Below are positions 44,460-55,619 of a stretch of 64,000 nt of DNA, in pieces. The position numbers and the translations under genes are program-made. Where the stretch lies: the NCBI GenBank assembly GCA_037176845.1, contig JAYKXP010000139.1, positions 54,124 to 118,123 on the forward strand, in the 5' to 3' direction. The stretch is from Paramarasmius palmivorus. Lineage: Eukaryota; Basidiomycota; Agaricomycetes; Agaricales; Marasmiaceae. Positions within the stretch are counted from its first letter, which is position 1; every line of letters begins with the position of its first letter. The notes under the pieces were generated by a model that ran no database searches, was not told the DNA's origin, and worked only from the letters and a program-made list of their open reading frames with translations.

Positions 44460-47083
44460 TTATCTCCACACCGGCTTCTTCGCCTCTTGACGAGGACGCG
44501 ATTTCGGCTGCCCAGCCTTCCCATCTGCTTGACCGTGATCCTTGGTGCGCTTACTAGGATCTATCACCCTGCTAACCTGCCTGTTGGTAGATGCTTTCTG
44601 TCTGGAAGTACTGGCTCGAGTAGGCTGTGGCGATTTCGTCGCAGATGTTGGAACAACGGTATTCGAACTGTGCCCTGCGGAATCAATGTTAGAATAACAG
44701 CCTCAAAGTACGTAGAATGAGCTTGCCTGTGCTTTTCAGATTGCGTTCATTTGCTTTTACTCTTGTCGAAACCGATCGTGCATCCCAGGTATTCACCTGT
44801 TTGCCAGGGCCTTGAGATTTGCCAGAAGGGTTGATGGTCGATTTGCGAGCGATATATCGGGGCTGTTGCTGCCTATTAGGACTGGCCCTAGTAGATTGCA
44901 AAGTCTGTACTGCCGTTCTCGGCTTCTTTGCGCTGGATGCCCGAGTTGAAGATTCGCCTATGGTAATGATAGAATTATCAGTACCAAGCGGAGGATATAG
45001 GATATCGGTTCAAACGAACCTCCTGGTTCAAGATCGTCACCAGCTGACGATGACATATCGGAGCTTAACTCCTCAAGATCCTCAAATCGACTTTTGTCCC
45101 CAACAACATCGAGAATGGGAAAGCAGAGTGAAAGTGCAAAGTCCGTCGTGGTAGAGTCAAAGCCGTCGGAGACGTGGAGTTTCTGAATGGCGGCGTAGTG
45201 ACCATGAGACCAGAAGACGTCGTCCGAGGCAACTATCCCGGAAGCAAAAGATGGCAACCCTAAACGTGCCCTTACAAGCTCAGGCACCATTTCTCGTCCA
45301 AGGGGATCGAAGGACCAGAAGTACTTCTCGCCCTCCAACCAAGATCTCCAGATCGCTTTGTCATCAGATGGACGGGGAACAGGTCGTATGAATAGATAGA
45401 CATTCGGGGGGATATTGGGTTCTTTGTGTGGTGAAGTGCGTTCAAGGTGAAGAACGAAGTCGACAAGTATACCTAGGTCAAGTCAACAGACAGGTCAAAC
45501 ATAACAACACCAAAAACTTACCATAATCCTCCCAATCATCTTCATGAATCCCGAGTTGGCTGAACACGCTGTGTGCCTGAGCGAGCCATGATTCCACCAG
45601 AATGTCCCATTCCTCCTCAGGATCCACCACATACTGTAGCTCAATCCCCTGAAGGTCTTGTATCTCCGTCGACGTGACAGTAAACCTATACCCCTGGTCA
45701 GTCTGCGACATCCAACACCCAGCTTTTGCATACATACCGCACCGAGCCGTCATCCATGACAACCTGACTCTCCCTCATTCCATCAGGAATCCTACCCTGC
45801 ACCTCCCAAAGTCCATAATGCAATCTTTCCCTGGCACCCGGCAATCTAACAATGATATCTCGCGAGCGCCGATTGTATATCGCACCAGGCAGGTATGACA
45901 GGACAGGTATGACTTGTTCGTTGGCCAGGGGTTGTATGAATCCCGAATAAGCGTGGCGAATTCCTGTGAGGATAGTCCGAGTGGGGAATGTTCTTGTGAG
46001 ATATTCAAAGACGGTGTCATTGTCGCTATACGTTTGGATGGGTAGATGGGTGGAATGGGTGTTGAGCATTGTGTTCTCGCTGGTGCCTTGCATGATCGAG
46101 GACCGGATGAAGGGTAGCTCGAGGTATGGTCCTTTTTGAAGTGCGCCAGTTCTTGGGTCGACCCATAGTTCACATAAGAGCTGTAACGTCTGTTAATACG
46201 GATTGTGATGATGGGCGTAAGGAGACGTACAACTTGGCCCACTGGGAGTTCCCTCTGCATTCTGCCGAGCTAGGGAACCACGATGAGACGCTATTTGGCA
46301 TAGGTTTCAATTAGGAACCTACTTGGTGGGAAAAGTACAAGGACAAGAGTGGCAAGAATCGATAGCCGTCGATGACAATACGTCCAAGTGGAATGAGAGC
46401 TATCCGAACAAGTGAATAACAGGCACAGATTCAAAAAAAAAAGATAGCGCACCGTTGTAGAATACTAACGCCGGTAAACCCTCTTCGTTATCGTTATAGC
46501 CAAAGATTTGTGCGATATTAGCGTTCCTAAGGATGTTCGGTAAACTTGATGTCGGAGCGAGGGCAATTGACATACCTGATGCGAGCAAACTGGTTGAAAT
46601 CTTGTCTGAATGCCTATCAGAGTATGAGGTCAGTGACATGAGAGCTGGGGTATGGATGGAACTGACTTTGAGGGCATCGGGCCCATCGTATGTAACACAT
46701 AAAAACCTGTCTTCCCTGTCTTCACCCCGAAGACGAGCAATTCCAATGTTGCGACGAGCGTTGACGTCTCGCCAAAGCCGATACTGTTTTCTTCCTTCTT
46801 CATCATCGCGATATTCCAGTCTGACCGAGGTTGTGGATACGTTCTCCTCAATACGCATGTCACCTGGTTTGACACGACGGTACTGAGCCATAATCGAGGG
46901 GATCAGTCCATAGTCTCGAGTAACAGGACAGAATGAACTCACATCGTCCCATATAGTCCGCATTTTTACCGTCCTCTGGGTAGCCAGGACATTCTTGTGG
47001 ATATTGCAGTTGTTGTATACACGGTTGGCATTTGTAAGATCTCCGTCGTTGATAGTGAGCCCAGAGTTGTTGTTGAAGGGCAT
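44460..47083 (-). CDS. Uncharacterised Agaricomycete family protein, tandem member 2
   Basis: Eleven exons (47083-46943, 46882-46667, 46613-46576, 46526-46453, 46399-46323, 46269-46231, 46180-45738, 45685-45522, 45472-45020, 44957-44727, 44674-44460) give 696 residues. Exons 1-9 correspond one to one with member 1 and share its blocks (MPFNNNSGLTINDGDLTNAN; LLCELWVDPRTGALQKGP; WSFDPLGREMVPELVRARLG; GFDSTTTDFALSL). The tail differs: instead of member 1's short end it has about 140 residues rich in Ser, Thr, Arg, Lys and Gln (STRASSAKKPRTA; PSKRTKDHG), probably disordered and nuclear-localising in character. The last intron uses a GC donor (44726). The product is intact and unknown; the extended tail suggests functional divergence. 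Confidence 0.75.
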
Positions 47084-47089
47084 GGTGGA

Positions 47090-48960
47090 ATTGGGGGTTG
47101 CGGAAAGGAAGGGTGTGGACTAAGTGAGGCTTTGAGGTTTGATATATCATGTCGGACGAAGAGCGCTACATGAGGCTGAGGCAGTGGTGGACAGCATTTT
47201 GTGTGGGATGATGAAACTTTGACGTCTGGAATACTATAGCACTGCGGAAAGGCGATGTCTATGATCAGATAGGAAAGCAGCAGGCTCATGGAGTGTTCAT
47301 GGCGAAGAAGGCAAGAATACGATGCTTGGGCGCCTAAGTGGTGTTCAACACGCGTTAGGTGATTCAACGCCTTCCTTTCTCAGTTTCCTGCATCTCTGAC
47401 CTGACAATCTGAGTGATATGACTTTCACTTCACGCCGACAATGAATTTGTTTTTCTCCCTCACGACCTTCAAAACTTCCAACTGTTTCATGATCCTCAAC
47501 CCCAAACCATCCCTCCGTTCTCCATCGCTATATACTCAAGCCCCTACAATCCATAGGCCCTTCCGAGTCTCACTATCCTCTGTGCCAATGAACCGAGTGC
47601 AACGACTCGACAGCCCAGTGTCCCACCTTCGAGTTCAACATCCCGATTCAAGCCAGATAGATTGAAACGAAAGTTGCGGCCGCTCTCAGTACCTTCCTAC
47701 TACCTTTCAGCACACTAACACACACCCCTTTCAACTCTCGTTCTTACACTTGAAGAAGCCACCTCTCAGCACAGGAGATAGTTATTTCACCCTTCTGCCA
47801 GTGATCCTACATTCGACTGTTGGGGTTGGCGAGCTATTAACGGATAATCGATAATCAGTTGAGCATTTTCATTCTTTTTCGTCTGCGTTCGAAACAAGAC
47901 TCAATAGATATCAGTATCTTCGACACTCAACGCAAGTCAATACACTCACTCGCCTGAATGACATGGAATGTGTTCCGGGATATCTATGGTACGTCCTTTG
48001 AATCCATCTGCTCCGCAAATGGCCGCGGTGTTAATTCGTCCTCCATAGAACCTCGTCTGCAACTCAAGGGCTGGATGTACGGGACTCCGAGTCTGATCAT
48101 GACTATACCTCGAAAGCTTGAATACCTAAACGCCTTAAATCGTTGCTTAGGTGTACAGTACTGATAGCAATAAATTGCGGAATCTCCTGAACACGCCCAG
48201 AACCAAGAGTGAACGTCAGCTCTCAAAGTAAACTAAGGTCGAACACAGAATGAATCTGTACCTTTACTCGCCTTTGTCTTCGCCTAGACGTCTTGAAAAC
48301 TGAGCAGCCATGTCTCATGATGGATACGTATACTGTCCCGTGGTCCACGGTATTCCGATCTTCTTGTTCAAGGTAGATTAGCCTGTGCTCTCTCAATTTC
48401 ACCAGGGTTCTATTTCGGAGCCGTCGAACGTATACCCGAAGATATATCGTTACTTCTACTTGTGTCGCCGGATTAACCAAAACCTTGCCTATCCTCGTCG
48501 TTGACAAGGGGTTTTCGAACCAGAAAACGCCTGAGGATGAAGGAAGAGTGTTTCGCAGCGTAGTGCCTCTCTCCTTCCATGGAGAACCGTAGTCGAAGCT
48601 AGGATCTTTTAGAAGATAGGAAAAAGAATCTATAAGATGCGGCATGCGTGTGGTCATTGCACTCACTCATGGAAGACCGCTTAGTGGTCAGGACTTGAGC
48701 TATGTAGTCATGACCCTAGTCCTGTAGAGTGGTACACATTTGCATCCTCTAGGATGAGTACAAACACCAGCACTTTGACGGTGCACGCGGCACTGCCAGT
48801 AGTCAGAAGCAGAGTCGGCCCTGCGCTAACGAGGAGGATGCACGTGGGCACGAAGGAGATATGCAGAAAATGACTTGCAGCAATGTGCCGTATAATACAA
48901 GTGACTGGATTGCTATGATTTTGTCCCTTCAAACTACTTCGACTCCCCTAACTTTGCTCG
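47090..48960. other. No confident gene
   Basis: The first 150 bp match the upstream region of member 1. An uninterrupted minus-strand frame at 48223-48666 (147 codons, basic C-terminal half) has no recognised motif; it could be an exon of an unknown gene. Other frames are short. Confidence 0.35.
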
Positions 48961-50011
48961 AGGATACAAGACTACCTCGGCATCAGAAATTTCCTTCTAT
49001 GCAGAAACTGATCAGCTAAAAGACAAAAGATCATGCAACGAGGATACCTTGTACTTCTGGATGAGGTATCGTGATCGTACTCCTGCAATGTCGCGACGCA
49101 AGCCCGAGCGAACGCGAGGACCATCATTGATGCAGTTTCTTGACGACTTCGTTCGTAATGGATACGGTCCCAAGATTTCTGCGCTATTCCGATCTGATGT
49201 GCGGGAACCCCAAGGTATTCGGTATCTTTCGCTCCCCGGTAGAGTCAAAAACAATTCGGGCCAAGAGCCCAAGATGTCCAGCGTGTTTCGTCGTTAGAAA
49301 GTAAGGGAATTGGCGGAATGAATACGTAGACCTTGAGGATATTTGCCACGTAACTTGAAGGCGGTCGTACTTCCTCGGATTCGAAGTGGAGCTAAAGGTA
49401 ACTAATGATGGCTACAAGGCATCAGTCAGTCGTGATACTATAGAAAGGCCAGAGAGCTCACAGCAGTTCTCCCACTTGCTTTGATTCGGGTTTGGGTTCT
49501 GGTACTGTATACCAAGTCTCCGGGAAACAAGTAGTAACCCAAAGACATGTGCTCAAAGTGATCGTGAACCTATGAATCTGATGATGAACTTCAGCCCGTG
49601 ATGCCCGATGAAAGATTGAGGCTGAACACATACCTTACTGAGCCATTCTTTGTGACTGTCTGGGTTTCCGTCTTAGCGTTAGGAACGTTGACATATACCG
49701 CAAGCTTTTACTCACTCTAGCTAATCCCGTAGTGATGTCTCTGTTCCGCCTATTTTATACCGTGCCGGTGAGACTGGGCAATACGTATGCGACTTCTTCA
49801 TCGGCCAGGATTCCCACAAATCCTACTCAACCAGTTAATGCCGCGGATGATAGCTCGGGTAGACAGGGCCTTCGTCGAATTGATAGTGAAGATGGCTGTG
49901 GGTTTCCGAAGCCAAACACGCTGGAATGCTCGTAGAATAGAATTTGAAGTAACGGTCCTAAGCACAGTGCACCAGTTTTCAGATTCACCCATAGCTCTCC
50001 AACACTCTATA

Positions 50012-50016
<5 letters not shown>

Positions 50017-50042
<26 letters not shown>

Positions 50043-51127
50043 GTGGAACGCGTAGGATAAATGCACAAGGGCGTGGATACGCTCCTCCTTCCACCCGCAT
50101 GCGGGCGTCCTTAGGCCAACATAGTCGGTGTGCACCATATCCGCGTGTAGGAGGCAAGGAAACGAGACCTCGCCAGGAGATTTTCTAAATACAGACCACA
50201 TGGAGGAAAGCTATTCACGCTCATGCACTTCTGGTGCTCTTGTGTGGAGACTCAAAAACCGGGATTCTCCGGGAAGGTGCTATTGAGCAACCAACCCATC
50301 ATCGAAAACCCAGTCCCTACCCACTAAACCCCCATCTCTCGAGTCGGCTCACCTTCTCGAGAGTTATCTCCGTACGGAAGTCCAAGCCACGTATTTTTAA
50401 CTACGTAGACTGGCAAGGCCTTCCGACCATATTTCTTCACACTCGTGAGCATGAAATCAATTATCCTGCGCCTGTTAATGATAAAGTTCCATCTGTTAGT
50501 GATTTCGAGCACAGACACGGGCAGTCTTTCATCGATGACACGTTCATTTCGAAGCTTCCAAATCAGGAAGGCTGTCTCCGAAACTAATATTTGGTACAGC
50601 CTCGAGGCTCCAGCGGCGTCTTTGGCCGAGTCATCTGTCGTGACGTTCACCAGGCCACATGCCATGACGGTCCCGATGCAGGGCTTTTTCCACGTCCTGC
50701 TGTTTCTTTTCGCCCATATTTCCTCGGCTTGGTGCCACGCTTCGTTTTGTCCAGGGGCAGAGCACTCGAACAGAATGTGTTCCATCGTCTCGGTGATTCC
50801 GCAGTGTTGACAGGTGGCTCTATCCTCATAGCCAGGTATGTTCTTCCAGTAGTCTCCGACTTTGTGGGCACCATGGAGAAGTTTGAATTGGAAGTTCCTA
50901 ACATTCCGCGACAGTGTTTTGTTCTTCAGGGACCGCCATATTTGCCTTTTCGACGGGCGACAGCCGGAGACACGCTTCGCCGCCCATCTTGCCTTTTCGA
51001 CGTTCTTGTTGGTTCGGGGTCTGTCTCGAGCATCAAGGTACTTGTCAGTTGTTGCTTTCTCGGCCTTGATGGCCGTGTACGCTAGGGCCTGCGTTGCTTT
51101 GCTCAGTTTCGCGCCTGTGGCGCATAG
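50017..51127 (-). mobile_element. 5'-truncated LINE (non-LTR retrotransposon) with poly(A) tail
   Basis: The insertion is flanked by a perfect 16-bp target-site duplication AACACTCTATACTCTT (50001-50016 and 51128-51143). The T run at 50015-50042 is the poly(A) tail read on the minus strand. The minus-strand frame is open from the truncated 5' edge (about 51124) to a stop at 50324. It encodes the C-terminal part of a reverse transcriptase ORF: LSRNVRNFQFKLLHGAHK, the gag-like/RT-tail zinc motif CQHCGITETMEHILFECSAPG and a KLRNERVID segment. About 280 bp of 3' UTR precede the tail. Everything upstream (endonuclease and the RT catalytic core) is missing, the usual outcome of incomplete target-primed reverse transcription. 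The intact frame and perfect duplication suggest a young insertion. Confidence 0.9.
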
Positions 51128-51143
51128 AACACTCTATACTCTT
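51128..51143 (+). repeat. Right target-site duplication of the LINE
   Basis: AACACTCTATACTCTT is identical to 50001-50016 on the other side of the insertion. The last bases of the left copy merge with the T run. Confidence 0.9.
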
Positions 51144-52240
51144 GGTTAGTAACGTTTAGCTGGAGCCGAAAAGTTCAATACGCACAACTTCATTAGGACG
51201 AGCCTTAATGGCTGTGAGATAGCGGCTAGTCAGCGACGAAATTGCGACATGACTATAAACCTACTTGAACTGCGAAGTGTGTGTGGTGCTGGTAGTGTGT
51301 GTTTATGACCGAGAAGGACCCGAACAAAGGAACTAGCGCCGTGCAAATCACGGTAAGCTAGGAACTTCGAAGCCTTTGATGCGCCGCACCTTTGAGAATA
51401 TCAGTCCAGGCAAGTGCTTCTTGTTGTATCACCCGGGAGGCTGAGCTACACTTGGGTGCCTATGTGCAGGTTACAATGAGCTGGCTGGGTGCTTTGTAGA
51501 TACTAACAAGGGAGATAGCGCTCGGAATCCTGTCTAAACGCCTAGATTAACTGCAAAATCAGATATTGTTCTTCTAGGAATGATTGGATTGACCTTGGTT
51601 TCCGGTGTATGCAACGCCTCACCTGGGAGGCAGGAGATACTAATGATACGAGGTACCCCGCCATTCTTTGACTTTGTGTCTTCGGGCCAGCCGTATCACT
51701 TACTACACGTTGGAATCCACCTAGAAACCCATTAGTATACTGCCACTGTTCCAGATGCAGACGTACCATCATCCAAGATCCGCGATTTCTCTTGCTTTTC
51801 CTCTCGGCACATGCAACAGGAACGATTCCAGTAAACCGTCACGTATTGGCTCGTATTGGGATCCATAGACGTTCGTGAAATTTCCGCCTTTGAGTGAAAC
51901 CTTTGAGGATCCCTGTAGGGCCATAAAGGTAGAAATGATCAGACACAAAGAGTCCGAATGACCATCGCGAAGGATAAATGATGCTCGAAGAACGGGTTGA
52001 CAGAAACAGGGACGGGATGACGCGTGCACATGGCCGCATACAGGATTCGGGTTAGGGTCACACTTATCCGTCATCGCCGCCGTCCAAAGTCGCGTCACTC
52101 GAGCGCAACCATCAGGTTCTTCCGAATAATCCTGCCCATACAGGTTCCAACTGCATCATGCTCTAAGCAATAATAGTTTATAGCTTTGATGGCACACTGT
52201 ACAAGCCCTCAATTCCACATACCACCTAGAGGAATGTACC

Positions 52241-53508
52241 ATGGCATCCGACGCGTTCCCAAAGCACCCCGGTCCTTCTTCAGATATCGAAAACAGCCTT
52301 CCCAAAGCCCTTTCTCGCACAATTCCTGAAATATCCTTACCCCTTTCCGACTCTGCTCCCAGACTCGAATCACCAAACAAACACTCTACCTCTTCACAAG
52401 TACCGGAAACCAATCACTCGCACGGATCTTCCAACAGCACGCTTCCCGAAATCTCTTTCATTTTCGAGGATCCGGGCACTTCAAAGGCTTCCAAGGCTAC
52501 CTCACGCAAAACACGGTCAAAATCAGGTCTCACCTCAATCGACACAAACATATCTGGTCCACTTGCACGCTTAGGGCGACGATCTGTTCCTTCTTCAGCA
52601 ACAGCCCCATTTCAACTTTGATTCCCAAGAACAATGCTTCCCAGTCTCGCCCTGCCGATTCCACCTCATTAGACCAATCAGGTCTTCTAGATGACCTTCT
52701 CGCATCCGAGTCGTTCGGAGACTTTGTTTCACAATCTCCTAGTACTCCTAGAAATCGATACCATCTTCGCAAGTATAACAATAAGGACCTTTTGCGTTCT
52801 TTACCGCTTCGCTCGAGTACGCCACGAAGGAAGAAGGGTACAGCACCGAACAACGCAAACGTAACGACGTCTCTCCCGGCACAAGCGAGGAAGATCAAAC
52901 ACTGTCGCCGACCAAATCCATGGACGCAAGTATCCTTGTCTTCCCTCCGAATAGTCTTGCCATTGGACACGCATTGGCTGCGGTGGATGCCCTTGTCGTA
53001 GGCAAAGGTACAAAGTCCACACCACAAGGCAAATGTGAATTTCTTCTTCAACTTCTCATGTCGTTCGGTTCTGATGAAGCCATCCTCTCTTTAGGGATTG
53101 TATACCTCTCACCGTTAAACTTCGAAAGCATATCTCCCAGAGATTTACTCCAACCATACCTTGATGCCACTTTCTCTACGGGCAGAAAGGACCTCGTCGG
53201 GGCCTATAGCGCCCCTCTTCACCTCCTTCTACAACCAGCTCACACCAGCGGCAGCGTCATTAGATGTGTCGTCATCATTGCCTTCGACCAAATCGTTCAC
53301 AATTTCGGAACTCATGAATTACATCCTCGTTCCTCAACTTCTTGCTCCGCCTCCCACAGAGCCTCCAGACATTGCTGCTGTCTATGCAGAGACGATTTTC
53401 TGGGATTCGATGCGTCTCCTTCGACCGAACACCGCAGAACACGGCGAGAAGGAGAATGGGCTGAAAATTTGGCCACCATTGCAGAATGACGATGACGATG
53501 ACGATTGA
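52241..53508 (+). pseudogene. Ser/Pro-rich hypothetical protein gene with one frame break
   Basis: Exons 52241-52515, 52575-52772 and 52844 onward join in frame. The 71-nt second intron is needed to pass from RNRYHLR to TEQRKRNDVSPG. The protein starts with a Ser/Pro-rich region (SLPLSDSAPRLESPNKH), then SGLLDDLLASESFGDFVSQS, an Ala/Gly-rich hydrophobic stretch (NSLAIGHALAAVDALVVG), a leucine-rich block and an acidic end (NDDDDDD, stop 53506-53508). At the GGGG run 53197-53200 the natural frame shifts by one base, so either the gene is broken or the base call is wrong. I do not recognise the family. The ATG context (ACCATGG) is good. Confidence 0.5.
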
Positions 53509-53611
53509 GATTTGATTATGGACTTGTACCTATTAAGGGTACCTTGTATACTAGATGGGTAAAGTACCGAATTTATGGTGATTCCCAATTCCACAGACAT
53601 CCCATGGACGC

Positions 53612-54329
53612 CTAGACAAGTAAGAAGACGAAAGCCGTGGAGACACCGACGCTTGCTAATGTAAGCCCCTTGATCATAGCACCATTGGCATTACTGGAGC
53701 TCCCTTGGGAGCTAGAAGTGCCATTACTTCCTCCGGTGCTGTTGCCGCTTCCAGAACTACTGTTACTGCTGCCTGATCCTGCACTCTGATTGGGAGTAAT
53801 AGTGCGGTTGGTGAGATCGTACCCAAGGGTGTGGCACGAGTTGATCAATGCTGTTTGCCCGTTTCGACTTCATCAATTTGGGAGGTAGAAAACATATGGT
53901 GGACCACATACCGTCCATCAAGTTTTGTGCATCGCTGACCGAAATGGTGTTTTGAAACGAAGTAACGCAGTCAAAACAATCTGCGAGGCCGCCAACCTTC
54001 GTGTCTGTGCACGAGCACTTTGGGTCCACGCAAGTCTATAGAGGTATGGCTTCATTGGAGATACATCCCTCAGCAGGCAAACACGAGACATACCGTATCA
54101 CTTGCTTTTGAACATACGCTCTGACATGCAGCAGGGGGAGTCGGGATGCTGGGGCTCGACTGACGTGCTGAGAGGCTCCGGAAACCATTGAGAGATGATG
54201 GAATCCCATCGAAAATCACGATGGCGGATGCTAGTGTATCGGTTGAGTAAAAGGATAGGTTTGCAGAGTTACCAGCTCACCACTAGTAATGATAGATGCG
54301 ACTGAACAGAAGAGGCTTGCGAGCTTCAT
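53612..54329 (-). CDS. Cys-rich, GPI-anchored-type surface protein, copy 1
   Basis: Exons 54329-54281, 54230-54094, 54035-53912 and 53850-53612 encode 182 residues. There is a signal peptide (MKLASLFCSVASIITS), then a cysteine-rich module CQSVCSK ... CVDPKCSCTD ... CFDCV ... CHTLGY. A Ser/Gly/Asn-rich linker (SGSSNSSSGSGNSTGGSN) and a C-terminal hydrophobic tail (LTLASVGVSTAFVFLLV) follow, with no charged residues after it, as in GPI-anchor signals. It is probably displayed on the plasma membrane or cell wall. The eight-cysteine spacing resembles, but does not exactly match, CFEM-like domains. A paralogue with the same exon structure lies 560 bp upstream in the same orientation. Confidence 0.7.
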
Positions 54330-54363
54330 TGCAACTGTCCTTGAAGGTCAGTAGCGATGCGAA

Positions 54364-54371
54364 TATTTATA
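54364..54371 (-). promoter_or_regulatory. TATA box of the 54329 gene
   Basis: On the minus strand this reads TATAAATA, about 35 bp upstream of the ATG at 54329. Confidence 0.45.
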
Positions 54372-54887
54372 CAGAAAGTCGACCAACTCCTATGTGCTGC
54401 AACCGTGACTTCGACCACAGCTCCACTTCCTGTTTGGATCGACAGAAAAGGAGTCAGAGTCATGGTGCGTCAAAGCTCTCCTGGGTATTTTGCAAACGTT
54501 GATTACAATACTGTCGAGGTTCATTTGCGACTTGCCTAGGTTACGCAACTTCGCCATGTGCCATGCCTCAGGCCTCAGCTTGACTCGCCCTTGCGAAGTG
54601 AGCATTGGTAAAAGGAGTGATGATCATGATAGATAGGGCAAACGAGTCCTTCAATTCTATTGTCCAGGAAACATTGATAGGGGTGGACTAGGAGTGGATT
54701 TTTGCTTTGGTCGAAGGTGTGGATGGCAGCCATGGTACTGGAAGAAACAAGCCCACCAGTGCTACCAGTGTGCGGACAGCCATGACGCTTAGCATGTGGG
54801 TGAACACTCGACGAGATTGCCATCGAGAATATTAGGGTATATTTGACAGTTGTAGTAAATTATAATCTCCGAAAATCTGCATTTCAA

Positions 54888-55611
54888 TCACACCAGCAAT
54901 AGCACCGAAGCAACTGACGCAACAATTCCAGTTATGGCGACACCGACCGAAATTGCATCGTTGTCGCTACCGTTCCCACCGGGGGCATTGCTGGTACCAC
55001 TACCAGAAGAGCTTCCTGAGGACGAACCGCTTCCGCTGCTACTAGCGGAGATCTTCTGGGGTTTGGCATCATAGCCGAGTGTTTTGCAGCCATCTACAAA
55101 GCCTGTACGTCGAAAGATAAACATGTCGACTATTGGTAAGGAAAGACGAGTAAACTCACCGTCCATGACCGACTGTGCGTCATCCGCAGAAAATGATTTA
55201 TCATTTGAGACTACGCAACTAAAGCATGAACCTAGAACAGCAGAGTTGGAGCAAGCGCATTGGACGTCAGTACCACAGCTCTAGAAACAAAACTCGTTTG
55301 AGCGCAAGAGTTCTCTAAAAGAGAAACAATAACGTACAGCTACTTTCGCACACGTATTGGTACACGCAGAGGGCATCGTAGAGGGCAGCTGGCTTGGATC
55401 TAATCCTGCTTGACGTGCTTCAAGGACTGAAAGCTCGTTCACGGAACGAGCGATATTGAAGATATCGTTAGCGTAGACGGCTGTTAATTTCAACAAAGGG
55501 AGCATTAGAGGGACTTCGCCTGGAGACGCGTAAAATGAAGTACTAACCACTGGACAATATCGCAAATAGGGTAGAAAGTAGCACCACAGACGTGGAAATT
55601 CTAGAGATCAT
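54888..55611 (-). CDS. Cys-rich, GPI-anchored-type surface protein, copy 2
   Basis: Exons 55611-55548, 55480-55338, 55280-55160 and 55102-54888 encode 180 residues. The signal peptide is MISRISTSVVLLSTLFAILS. The cysteine module has the same order as copy 1 (ACTNTC ... CGTDVQCACSN ... CFSCV ... CKTLGYD), with an extra N-terminal segment (SVNELSVLEARQAGLDP). A Ser/Gly linker and a hydrophobic GPI-type tail (ISVGVAITGIVASVASVLLLV) end it. The intron positions match copy 1, so the pair arose by tandem duplication, but sequence identity outside the cysteine framework is low, implying an old duplication or fast evolution. Confidence 0.7.
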
Positions 55612-55619
55612 GGTCGAAT

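Larger units (their letters stand above)
49010..51924 (-). pseudogene. Uncharacterised Agaricomycete family protein, tandem member 3 (decayed, split by LINE)
   Basis: Segments of the same family occur in order on the minus strand. The N-terminal MALQGSSKVSLKGGNFTNVY starts at 51924. GELWVNLKTGALCLGP lies just left of the LINE insertion, followed by LADEEVAYVLPSLTGTVYNR near 49760-49830, NGSVR joined to FTI across an intron near 49560-49640, VYVFIPPIPLLSNDETRWTS near 49290-49350 and VVKKLH near 49130. Frame shifts and stops lie between these blocks, and the 1.1-kb LINE sits near the 5' edge of the exon that carries ELWV. It is a pseudogene; the start and order of its parts show it was once a full third tandem copy. 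Confidence 0.7.

Noticed and set aside
49798..50201. Open frames containing runs of lysine or phenylalanine
   Set aside because: They are produced by reading the 28-nt poly(A/T) tail of the LINE.
52530..53051. 173-codon minus-strand open frame
   Set aside because: It is antisense to the spliced plus-strand gene at 52241-53508, has no motif and is explained as a shadow frame.
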